Assembly (NCBI GenBank): GCA_964441335.1
Contig: CAYTUI010000007.1
Location: 1 to 42,943, forward strand
Source: CAYTUI01 sp964441335
GTDB taxonomy: Bacteria; Patescibacteriota; Patescibacteriia; UBA1558; 2-01-FULL-52-15
DNA length: 42,943 nt
Direction: 5' to 3'
The notes under the pieces are model-generated. The model ran no database searches. It worked only from the letters and a program-made list of their open reading frames with translations, and was not told the DNA's origin. Shown here piece by piece: positions 30,779-37,633 of the stretch. The position numbers were made by a program, and so were the translations under genes. How positions within the stretch are numbered: position 1 is the first letter of the stretch; the number at the start of each line of letters is the position of its first letter.

Positions 30779-32305
30779 ATGACAAATAAACAACCCTTCC
30801 CTTTCGCTGACCTCAACAAGGTCATAGCTCTTATGGCCTTAACTTTAGTTATAGGGCTAGTGACTAATGCTTGGGCTTTGTCTTTGCCGTTTACTAAGAC
30901 TGTTGAGACTACTAGCGGCGTCGCTAGCCTGACCCCACCTCTGACGGAGGATTGGCAGACATATCAAGATAATAACCTTAATATAGCCTTCGAGTATCCT
31001 ACCCAATGGTCAGTCACTAAGGGTACCATCATCTACGGTAAAAATACTGGAGAAACTATCGGCATAAAAAAACCGACGCTCACAACCACAGCGTATCCCC
31101 AGGATCCATCCCCTTCCATATATATTGAAATATTTAATGTCCCTTCAGATAGCACCGACATACTACAGACATATACAATGATAAAAGACTTCAGCCCGGA
31201 TTTAGCACAGAGCATCCACTTAAAGAGCCAAGCGAATGTTTCCGGCGCGTCAACGCTTGAATACTGTGGCATACCAGGACTCTTTTCTTATTGCGAAACT
31301 ATGTTTTTAAAAGAGGGCGCACTCTATATTATCGGTATGGTAGAAGGAATGGTTGCTGAAGACCTCTATAACCACGTTGTTTCAAGCTTTAAATTTATTG
31401 ATGGCTCAATATCGGATTGGGAGACATATAGTAATAACGAGCTTGGCTTTAATTTCAAATATCCCACAGACTGGAAAATTGAGGAAGTAAACGGGTACGG
31501 ATTATTTGTCGAGGGCAACCAACTTAAGCCAAAACTTTCAGGGGTCTCAGCTTCCGCAGAATCTTGGCGCAACGACATTCCGGAAGGTGGAAGATCGTTC
31601 CTGATACTTTATACAGACATCTCCGCGCAAGAATTTATCAATAGATATAATAACGAGGAAGACGAGACCTCTTCTATTAGTAATCAAATAAAAGAAACGA
31701 TGGCTGGCAAACCAGCCACACATATTACCGCTGCTACTTCTATTGGTTTGGCTAATGAAATAATCATCTTTGACCAAGAATCGCACGAACCAATCTTAAT
31801 TGAATACAACGACTTTGATCCTATTCATAAACAAATCCTCTCCACCTTCAAATTCACTGACGAGATGGCGGATTGGCAGACGTATACCAATAATGAATAC
31901 GGGTTTACGTTTAATTATCCAATGAATTGGAGTATCGCAGAAACTCATGCCGACCCGGAAATTCCGATTAACAGCGATACGGTGGTGGTCAGCGAATTAT
32001 CATTTGAAAATAGCAACTTCAATTCCTTACGAGTCTGCCCTAAGGATGGTTGTATCCCATATCAAGATGGTCTCTGGAACAGTACTAGTCACGATATAAT
32101 CGTTAGTGACTTACCAGCCACAGCTACTGAATACACCTATAATCACACTGCACCCTGCCCCACTTGTACGCCGAGAATGATTATAAGTCTAAAACGAGCT
32201 CCAAGCAGTTGGGCTGAGGACAATAATTTTCTGTTGATTCCGGACAATAGTGGCTCTTACGCAAAAATTGAAGATATTCTCTCCACCTTCAGATTCACTA
32301 AATAA
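30779..32305 (+). CDS. Secreted or membrane-anchored repeat protein, paralog of the preceding gene
   Basis: 508 residues. N-terminal membrane segment or signal at about residues 8-33, then three domains that each open with the same pattern: DWQTYQDNNLNIAFEYPTQW, DWETYSNNELGFNFKYPTDW and DWQTYTNNEYGFTFNYPMNW. Each ends in (I/V)(L/V)STF(K/R)F. Several Cys pairs (CGIPGLFSYC, CPKDGC, CPTC) suggest disulfides outside the membrane. The first ~125 bases are nearly identical to those of the gene at 29302, a recent tandem duplication of the 5' end or gene conversion. A surface role is likely; ligand unknown. Confidence 0.85.
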   Translation: MTNKQPFPFADLNKVIALMALTLVIGLVTNAWALSLPFTKTVETTSGVASLTPPLTEDWQTYQDNNLNIAFEYPTQWSVTKGTIIYGKNTGETIGIKKPTLTTTAYPQDPSPSIYIEIFNVPSDSTDILQTYTMIKDFSPDLAQSIHLKSQANVSGASTLEYCGIPGLFSYCETMFLKEGALYIIGMVEGMVAEDLYNHVVSSFKFIDGSISDWETYSNNELGFNFKYPTDWKIEEVNGYGLFVEGNQLKPKLSGVSASAESWRNDIPEGGRSFLILYTDISAQEFINRYNNEEDETSSISNQIKETMAGKPATHITAATSIGLANEIIIFDQESHEPILIEYNDFDPIHKQILSTFKFTDEMADWQTYTNNEYGFTFNYPMNWSIAETHADPEIPINSDTVVVSELSFENSNFNSLRVCPKDGCIPYQDGLWNSTSHDIIVSDLPATATEYTYNHTAPCPTCTPRMIISLKRAPSSWAEDNNFLLIPDNSGSYAKIEDILSTFRFTK

Positions 32306-32324
32306 GAAATCTTATACTAAAAGT

Positions 32325-32364
32325 CAAAAGCCCCGCGCTGTCCGAAAACAACGTGGGGCTTCTT
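32325..32364. terminator. Bidirectional terminator
   Basis: AGCCCCGCG / CGTGGGGCT (32329-32337 with 32352-32360). TTCTT follows on the plus strand and TTTTGACTTTT on the minus strand, so it serves both convergent genes. Confidence 0.7.
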
Positions 32365-32417
32365 AGGTGACAAATGGCAAGCCTTTGGCTTAGATTGGCC
32401 TCTGGCCAAAGACTGGC

Positions 32418-32786
32418 CTAGGGGCGCGTGGCTGACCGCTCCTTAGCCTGTAGAAAGGCCTCGTAACGTGCCTGCGCCTCCGGATCACTGGGAGTGTACT
32501 TGACGAAATCCAAGAGAGAAGGAATGAAATGCTCGGCTGGCTGATCCAGATCGACAAATGCACACAAGAGTCCGTTGGTCACGGCTTCGGGCTGACCCCG
32601 AAACACCGTATCAAGGAACCGCGACCAAGAAGCGCAGACATCCCGCAGATGCTGGATGTCCTCTTCAGACATGCCCCGGTCTTCAGCGTCCTTGATCCAC
32701 ATGGCGATGACTTCAGCGCGAGGCCTAGTAGCAAGCACCAATCCGGACAGCTCTTCTCTGACTTCAAAACAGTCACCACTGGACAT
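32418..32786 (-). CDS. Orphan-class helical protein, function unknown
   Basis: 122 residues from the ATG at 32786, preceded by AAGGAGGCCTGT; the upstream in-frame ATG at 32816 has no SD. No signal or membrane segment; acidic and mostly helical (REELSGLVLATRPRAEVIAM, SEEDIQHLRDVCASWSRFLD). The helical repeat-like middle LDFVKYTPSDPEAQARYEAFLQAK ends it. No family recognised. Own promoter and terminator, strong SD, G/C-rich codons like the other orphan genes. Confidence 0.75.
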   Translation of the reverse strand: MSSGDCFEVREELSGLVLATRPRAEVIAMWIKDAEDRGMSEEDIQHLRDVCASWSRFLDTVFRGQPEAVTNGLLCAFVDLDQPAEHFIPSLLDFVKYTPSDPEAQARYEAFLQAKERSATRP

Positions 32787-32829
32787 ACAGGCCTCCTTGC
32801 GTTTGAAAAGAACCACTCAATCTCTACTA

Positions 32830-32858
32830 TTAATATCAGTAGTAATCCCAACTGTCAA
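32830..32858 (-). promoter_or_regulatory. Promoter of the 32418 gene (minus)
   Basis: Minus-strand TTGACA (32858-32853), 17-base spacer, TATTAA (32835-32830). Confidence 0.6.
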
Positions 32859-32881
32859 ACCCCAAGAAAAAATGTTATAAT
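32853..32881 (+). promoter_or_regulatory. Possible smc promoter
   Basis: Extended -10 TGTTATAAT (TATAAT at 32876-32881). The -35 position is TGTCAA at 32853-32858, a poor match that is the complement of the divergent promoter's TTGACA. The two promoters would share that site. Confidence 0.5.
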
Positions 32882-32891
32882 TCTCGCGTTA

Positions 32892-32993
32892 ATAGCCCAA
32901 CCCCTCCTTATTTAAGGAGGGGTGCGCGGTAGCGCAGGGAGGATATTGAATCAATACCTACTTCCTACTACCTACTTACTACTACCTAACTAA
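32892..32993 (+). repeat. Palindrome and G-free leader of smc
   Basis: CCCCTCCTTatttAAGGAGGGG at 32900-32921 and GCGCGGTAGCGC at 32923-32934, then a CTACTTCCTACTACCTA tract (32952-32993) with no G and no SD running into the smc ATG. Confidence 0.6.
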
Positions 32994-35600
32994 ATGTATC
33001 TAGAAAAACTCACAATCCAAGGTTTTAAATCCTTCGCCAACGAAGCTGAATTGGTATTTACCAGAAGATTGACGGCTATTGTCGGGCCTAACGGCTCCGG
33101 TAAATCCAATATCGCCGATGCTGTCCGCTGGGTCTTGGGCGAACAAAGCCCCAAACTGCTGCGTGGCAAAAAAGCCGACGATGTTATCTTTTCTGGTTCT
33201 GAAAAAAAATCCCGCTTAAGTTTCGCGCAAGTTGACCTTCATCTGGACAACGCCGACCATCAGGCGCCTATTGATTACAGTAAAATAATTGTCAGCCGTA
33301 AAATTTACCGTAACGGTGAAAGTGAATATTTACTCAATAACAACAAGGTCCGCTTATCAGACATCCAGCTACTGCTGGCTAAGTCTCATTTCGGTCAAAA
33401 AACTTATAGCGTTATCGGCCAGGGAACAATTGACCGTTTATTAACCATTTCAGCCAGCGAGCGCAAGGATTTTTTTGATGAGGCCACTGGCGTTAAGCAA
33501 TACCAAATTAAAAAAGACCAGGCTATAAATAAGCTCCAACATACACATGAAAATCTTCTACAAGCCGAGAATGTGCTGAACGAAATACTGCCCCGCCTGC
33601 GCTCGCTAAAAAGACAGGTCAATAAATTGGAGGCCAAGGAGAAACTGGAGTCTGAACTGCACCAGTTACAAACGAATTTCTATTCATTTTTGACTGACAG
33701 ACTGCAGACCGATTTGGATAAAGTCAGAGGTGAGAAGGCTAAACAGCAGGAGAAAATTGACAAGGTTCAGACTCAACTTACTGAACTGCAAAAAAAACTG
33801 GAGAGCCAATCGGCCGGATCTTCGCGTTCTGCCGACTTTGATTTATTACAAAAAAAATTAGCGGCTTTGCAGGATGAATATAATCTCTTGAGCCGTGAAA
33901 AAACAAAATTGGAAGGCGCTCGAGATCTGGATATGATAAAAAGTGGCCAAGGCGATTTAGTTTGGCTACAGTCTAGCTTAGACAATTTGGTTACCAAAGA
34001 AAACAAACTAAAAATTCAATTGACAGAAAAAAAACAGCAGACCAATCAAACTGAAGCTGAATTAAAAAAACTGGAAATTCAAGAACGAGATATTCAAACC
34101 AAACTGAAACAAACCGAAAACCTCTGGCAGGAACATGCCCAGCCAACAGCCGATTGGGACCAGTTGGAGAAACAAGCTGATAGCCTGCGCCAAGAATACC
34201 GCGCTATTGATCAGGAGCTTGAAAACGTAAATAATCTGGAGGCTTGGCAAATATTTAAAACTAAACTCAAAACTTTTGGACAAAAAGTCTATGGCTTTTT
34301 AAAAGCTGTCAGAAAACCGGAACAGCTTGACCAAAGTAAAATGATGACCGAACTTAAGAAACTGCTGGAGCAAAAAGACCAAAGCAGTGCGGCTATACAT
34401 AAATTAAAAACCTCGCTGGAATTAATTAAACAAAACATTTCCAGCCTGGAACATCAGTTGCAGGAAATTGTTCAGGAAAAAAACAAACTGCAGGAAGAAA
34501 TTAAACTTAACAATTCCGGTCAACCAGCGACTGCCAACAATTTGACTGACATCAACAACCGACTCCAAGCTCAAGCCCAAACTATTGAAAAAGTCAGTTT
34601 GGAAATAGCCGAGTTCAATAATAAAGAGGAGGACAAGAAACAGCAGATTCTGGACTGGCAAAAAGATTACAGCCGTTTGCAATACGACCTAAATCTTTTA
34701 TCCAATCAACTAAACAATCTAAATATTGAGCTAGCTAAATTGGAAACCCGTTGGGAAGATTTACAGAGAGAAATCAGGGACGAATTTCCAACTTTTACTG
34801 TCAGCAAAGTCGTTAATTTAGACCCCAGCGAAACCAAACACAAAATTTTAGATATTAAACGGCAGTTAAGTATTATCGGTGGCATTGATGACGCGACTTT
34901 GCAGGAATACCAAGAGGTCAAAGAAAGAGCCGACTTTTTGGAACAGCAGACTACTGACCTGAATCAGGCCATGCAATCTCTTAGAAAGCTAATCAAAGAA
35001 TTGGACGAGACAATTGCGCAACAATTTAATGACAGCTTTAAAAATATTAATACTTTATTTTCTAAATATTTCAAGAAATTATTTGATGGCGGTAACGCCA
35101 AACTATTGTTGGAAATGAAACGGCCGGAAGATCGCCCAGAGGGCGACCGCCCTCTGGGCGGTGAACTTGCGGAAGATTCAGATGATGACGACGAAGATGT
35201 TGAAAAACAGAAATCTAATAAATTACATTTTGATTCCCTGGACTATAATATTGAAATAATTGCCACTCCTCCGGGTAAAAAGGTTTCCGGTATTAATATG
35301 CTGTCGGGCGGAGAAAAAGCTTTAACCTCTATTGCTTTAATTTCAGCTATCATCGCCAACAATCCTTCACCATTTGTTGTTCTGGACGAAGTGGACGCCG
35401 CTTTGGATGAATCTAATTCCATTCGCTTTGCCGAAATTGTTGACGAGCTGTCTGACAAAACTCAATTCATAACTATTACTCATAACCGCGCCACCATGCA
35501 TCAGGCTAAAATTCTCTACGGCGTAACCATGGGTGAAGACGGCGTCTCTCACTTACTGTCAGTCAACTTTGAAGAAGCGGATAAAATAGCTGCCCAATAA
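32994..35600 (+). CDS. smc: SMC chromosome-segregation ATPase, short and apparently without hinge
   Basis: 868 residues against ~1,150-1,200 usual. N-terminal head: LEKLTIQGFKSFANEAEL, Walker A GPNGSGKS at 31-38, Q-loop region VIGQGTIDRLL, and FFDEATGVKQYQIKK. C-terminal head: signature LSGGEKALT near 770, Walker B PFVVLDEVDAALDE near 793-805, and a D-loop/His-loop (FITITHNRATMHQA). Long heptad arms lie between. I find no hinge (no GYxGxVxxLI-type domain); the middle has only a short helical turn (WQIFKTKLKTFGQKVYGFLK, about 417-436). The C-lobe carries an in-frame palindrome insert (DRPEGDRPLGG) and an acidic run. kleisin (scpA/scpB) is not adjacent. Confidence 0.88.
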   Translation: MYLEKLTIQGFKSFANEAELVFTRRLTAIVGPNGSGKSNIADAVRWVLGEQSPKLLRGKKADDVIFSGSEKKSRLSFAQVDLHLDNADHQAPIDYSKIIVSRKIYRNGESEYLLNNNKVRLSDIQLLLAKSHFGQKTYSVIGQGTIDRLLTISASERKDFFDEATGVKQYQIKKDQAINKLQHTHENLLQAENVLNEILPRLRSLKRQVNKLEAKEKLESELHQLQTNFYSFLTDRLQTDLDKVRGEKAKQQEKIDKVQTQLTELQKKLESQSAGSSRSADFDLLQKKLAALQDEYNLLSREKTKLEGARDLDMIKSGQGDLVWLQSSLDNLVTKENKLKIQLTEKKQQTNQTEAELKKLEIQERDIQTKLKQTENLWQEHAQPTADWDQLEKQADSLRQEYRAIDQELENVNNLEAWQIFKTKLKTFGQKVYGFLKAVRKPEQLDQSKMMTELKKLLEQKDQSSAAIHKLKTSLELIKQNISSLEHQLQEIVQEKNKLQEEIKLNNSGQPATANNLTDINNRLQAQAQTIEKVSLEIAEFNNKEEDKKQQILDWQKDYSRLQYDLNLLSNQLNNLNIELAKLETRWEDLQREIRDEFPTFTVSKVVNLDPSETKHKILDIKRQLSIIGGIDDATLQEYQEVKERADFLEQQTTDLNQAMQSLRKLIKELDETIAQQFNDSFKNINTLFSKYFKKLFDGGNAKLLLEMKRPEDRPEGDRPLGGELAEDSDDDDEDVEKQKSNKLHFDSLDYNIEIIATPPGKKVSGINMLSGGEKALTSIALISAIIANNPSPFVVLDEVDAALDESNSIRFAEIVDELSDKTQFITITHNRATMHQAKILYGVTMGEDGVSHLLSVNFEEADKIAAQ
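35133..35160. repeat. Palindrome inserted in the smc reading frame
   Basis: Perfect 12-bp arms CGCCCAGAGGGC (35133-35144) and GCCCTCTGGGCG (35149-35160). Translated as part of DRPEGDRPLGGEL. Its core matches the intergenic palindrome at 22846. Confidence 0.8.
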
Positions 35601-35665
35601 CGCCCTCCTTATTTCCTCCTCCTTTTTTAAGGAGGAGGTGCCCGAAGGGCGGAGGAGGAAAAATC
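35600..35665. repeat. CCTCCTCC palindrome after smc
   Basis: CCTCCTCCTTttttAAGGAGGAGG (35624-35647 region) followed by TGCCCGAAGGGCGGAGGAGG. It may also act as an smc terminator, though the T run is weak. Confidence 0.6.
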
Positions 35666-35690
35666 TCCCAAACGATTAACGTCAATTTAT

Positions 35691-35716
35691 TGGAGATCTC
35701 TCCTACCGTCGAGAAT
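35691..35716. repeat. 26-bp direct repeat, left of phhB
   Basis: TGGAGATCTCTCCTACCGTC plus GAGAAT; exact copy at 36199-36224. It contains the palindrome GGAGATCTCTCC (GGAGAtcTCTCC). Confidence 0.75.
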
Positions 35717-35735
35717 TCTAACTAAATTTAAAAAT

Positions 35736-36062
35736 ATGACAAACTTATCCCATCAAAAATGTATACCCTGTGAAACCGGTGGGCCTTCATTATCTGCAGA
35801 CAAAATTCAGGAGTACCTTGGAGTTGTCGCTGGCTGGTCTTTAAATCAGACCGGTCACATTGCTAAATCATGGAACTTTAAAAACTTTAAAGAGGCTTGG
35901 AATTTTGTTAACAAAGTTTCTGAAATTGCCGAAATTGAGGGGCATCATCCCAATATCTGTTTCACTTGGGGTAAGGTTGATATTGAGCTATGGACTCACG
36001 CAGTAAAAGGTTTGTCTATAAACGATTTTATCCTGGCGGCGAAGATTGAGGCTCTCCAATAA
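35736..36062 (+). CDS. phhB: Pterin-4a-carbinolamine dehydratase
   Basis: 108 residues; dehydrates 4a-hydroxytetrahydrobiopterin. The PCD motif EIEGHHPNICFTWGKVDIEL has the catalytic HH and W, followed by WTHAVKGLSINDFILAAKIE. Length is typical. An N-terminal CIPCETGGPSLSADKI segment with two Cys is common in such proteins from anaerobes and CPR. No phenylalanine hydroxylase is adjacent, so a role in pterin recycling or molybdopterin/folate handling is open. Flanked by exact 26-bp direct repeats. Confidence 0.93.
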   Translation: MTNLSHQKCIPCETGGPSLSADKIQEYLGVVAGWSLNQTGHIAKSWNFKNFKEAWNFVNKVSEIAEIEGHHPNICFTWGKVDIELWTHAVKGLSINDFILAAKIEALQ

Positions 36063-36198
36063 TTCATCCGAATCCTCTCAATCGAATTCTCGACCCCGAG
36101 AAAACTTTAGGCGACACCGAAACTACTCCATAATCAACGAATAATAATCGAAGAAAAATCGAAGGGGAGAGATCTCCTAGCAACTTACGTCTGTAATT

Positions 36199-36224
36199 TG
36201 GAGATCTCTCCTACCGTCGAGAAT
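36199..36224. repeat. 26-bp direct repeat, right of phhB
   Basis: Exact copy of 35691-35716. Between phhB and this copy the sequence holds GGGGAGAGATCTCC (36162-36175), a further partial copy. Confidence 0.75.
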
Positions 36225-36257
36225 ACAGGAATTAATTACGCCTAATGATTTCCCATA

Positions 36258-36419
36258 CCTAGCCTCCCCTTCCACCAGTCATTCGACCCAGAAGGGCCTC
36301 AGCCCCTGAATGGGAGGCGGACAAGTTCAGGGGAGGAATTAAAGCCCGCCCGCCACGACTGCCGTCGGGCATGTCGGGCGGGGAGAGGATAAACCTCGCC
36401 GCTCGCGAGCGGCGAGGTT
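36258..36419. repeat. Repeat block before rpsP
   Basis: No gene. GCCTCCCCTTCC ... GGGGAGGAATTAAAG at 36261-36341 with inner GGCCTCAGCCCC and GGGAGGC; GCCCGCCCGCCACGACTGCC ... GTCGGGCGGGGA at 36343-36385; and a perfect 28-bp palindrome at 36392-36419 (arm AACCTCGCCGCTCG). Confidence 0.65.
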
Positions 36420-36420
36420 G

Positions 36421-36487
36421 ACCCAGCACCATTTTTTTATTCAAAAAATGGTGCTGGGTTGACAAAAATCTCCCAATACAGTATCCT
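36421..36487 (+). promoter_or_regulatory. CCAGCACC palindrome joined to the rpsP promoter
   Basis: Perfect arms ACCCAGCACCATTTTTT (36421-36437) and AAAAAATGGTGCTGGGT (36443-36459). The last T is the first base of TTGACA (36459-36464); 17-base spacer; TATCCT at 36482-36487. A second hairpin in the leader (TTTCCGCCtctGGCGGAAGAAA, about 36546-36567) lies before the gene. Confidence 0.7.
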
Positions 36488-36612
36488 CTTTTTGACTAAC
36501 CCAGTAACACTTGGTACGTCATTCCTTTCTCTGGCGCGTAAATTCTTTCCGCCTCTGGCGGAAGAAAGGACAGAATAATTAATCCCCGCTTGGCGGGGGG
36601 AACATAAACAAT

Positions 36613-37077
36613 ATGCTAAAGATTCGTTTTTCCAAGAAAGGCAAAAAGACACAGCCTTTCTACCGAGTAGTTATCTCGGAAAACAAAAGAGACACCCAGG
36701 CTAATTTCCTGGAACTTTTGGGCACTTATAATCCTGTTACCAAACTGTCCAGCCTCAAAACTGACAGAATAAAATACTGGATTAGCGTCGGCGCTCAACC
36801 ATCAAATTCAGTTTTTAATTTGCTGATGAAAGAAAGTGTTATTGAAACAGGCAAGAAGAAAAAGTCAGTTTCTATCACTAAAAAGCGAGCCGGAAAAATA
36901 GCCGAAAAGAATAAGAAAGAAGAAGCGCCCGTTGCTAAAGCCGAAGGCGAACAAATCACCGAGAAACAGAAAACTGAAGAACAGCCCGTTGAAGAGAAAA
37001 CAGCCGAGCCACAAACTGACGTTAAGCAACCAGAGGCTCCAGCTGAACCAGTGGCTACAGAAGAACCTAAGGCTTAA
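36613..37077 (+). CDS. rpsP: 30S ribosomal protein S16 with long C-terminal extension
   Basis: 154 residues. The first ~80 are S16 (MLKIRFSKKGKKTQPFYRVV, DTQANFLELLGTYNPV, LKTDRIKYWISVGAQPSNSV, VFNLLMKESVI). The remaining ~70 are a Lys-then-Glu/Pro-rich low-complexity tail (KKRAGKIAEKNKKEEAPVAK ... APAEPVATEEPKA), like the tail on S1 here. Such tails are common on CPR ribosomal proteins and are probably disordered. A weak SD, GGGGGG, lies about 10 bases upstream. In many bacteria rpsP sits with khpA, rimM and trmD; here khpA and trmD follow, without rimM. Confidence 0.95.
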   Translation: MLKIRFSKKGKKTQPFYRVVISENKRDTQANFLELLGTYNPVTKLSSLKTDRIKYWISVGAQPSNSVFNLLMKESVIETGKKKKSVSITKKRAGKIAEKNKKEEAPVAKAEGEQITEKQKTEEQPVEEKTAEPQTDVKQPEAPAEPVATEEPKA

Positions 37078-37080
37078 AAC

Positions 37081-37136
37081 TTAACCCCGCCGCTCGCGAG
37101 CAATGGGGTTGACAAATTCATCAAATTTGGTATTAT
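37081..37136 (+). promoter_or_regulatory. Hairpin and khpA promoter
   Basis: AACCCC ... CCGCTCGCGAGC ... GGGGTT (37083-37110), then TTGACA at 37109-37114, 16-base spacer, TATTAT at 37131-37136. The arrangement repeats that of the rpsP promoter. Confidence 0.65.
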
Positions 37137-37191
37137 AAGACCTGTTGACTTAGTCAACATTCTTTAAAAAAATAATCATTAAGATTACGAA

Positions 37192-37527
37192 ATGGCAGAG
37201 AAAGACCAAGAGTTTCTAGAGTACGTTGTTAAGGCTCTAGTTGACAATCCCAGCGACGTAAGTCTCGACAGAACTGTCGATGAAATGGGAGTTCTAATGA
37301 CCCTGAAAGTCAATCCAAAAGACATGGGCCAGATAATCGGACGCAGTGGCAATACAGCTCGCGCTTTGAGAACACTCTTACGTGTAATCGGTGCTAAGAA
37401 CAATGCCCGGGTAAATCTCAAGATTTATGAACCAGAAGGATCCAAAGGTCCTCGTTCAGCCCGCACTGAAGAAGCATCTGTAGATGAAGTATCTATGGAC
37501 TCGGCTGTACAAGACTTGAAATTGTAA
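37192..37527 (+). CDS. khpA: KH-domain RNA-binding protein KhpA (YlqC family)
   Basis: 111 residues. KH core with the GxxG loop in the form IIGRSGNTARALRTLLRV, preceded by the family's EFLEYVVKALVDNPSDVSLD. RNA-binding partner of KhpB affecting cell division and translation in Gram-positives. The usual form has 75-80 residues; here a ~30-residue acidic tail (RSARTEEASVDEVSMDSAVQ) is added. Its place between rpsP and trmD is the conserved one. Confidence 0.93.
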   Translation: MAEKDQEFLEYVVKALVDNPSDVSLDRTVDEMGVLMTLKVNPKDMGQIIGRSGNTARALRTLLRVIGAKNNARVNLKIYEPEGSKGPRSARTEEASVDEVSMDSAVQDLKL

Positions 37528-37549
37528 TTTAAAGTTTCAATAACAAAAA

Positions 37550-37608
37550 TCACCCTGAGCGCAGTCCTCGAACAAAGTCGAGAGGACGAAGTCGAAGGGT
37601 GTTTTTTG
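37550..37608 (+). terminator. CACCCTGAGC/GTCGAAGGGTG palindrome acting as khpA terminator
   Basis: CACCCT (37551-37556) / AGGGTG (37596-37601) with inner GTCCTCg / cGAGGAC, then TTTTTT at 37602-37607. The CACCCTGAGC...GTCGAAGGGTG form is a repeat type seen in many bacterial genomes. Confidence 0.8.
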
Positions 37609-37616
37609 TCTTTTAA

Positions 37617-37627
37617 GATGCTATAAT
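37617..37627 (+). promoter_or_regulatory. Extended -10 directly before the IMPase-PfkB start
   Basis: TGCTATAAT, with TATAAT at 37622-37627, only 6 bases before the ATG at 37634. Transcription would begin at or within a base or two of the ATG, giving a leaderless message. No good -35 is visible. Confidence 0.55.
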
Positions 37628-37633
37628 GTGCCT

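Noticed and set aside
1457..36385. CRISPR array from the many palindromic repeats
   Set aside because: No regular repeat-spacer spacing and no cas genes; units are scattered one by one.
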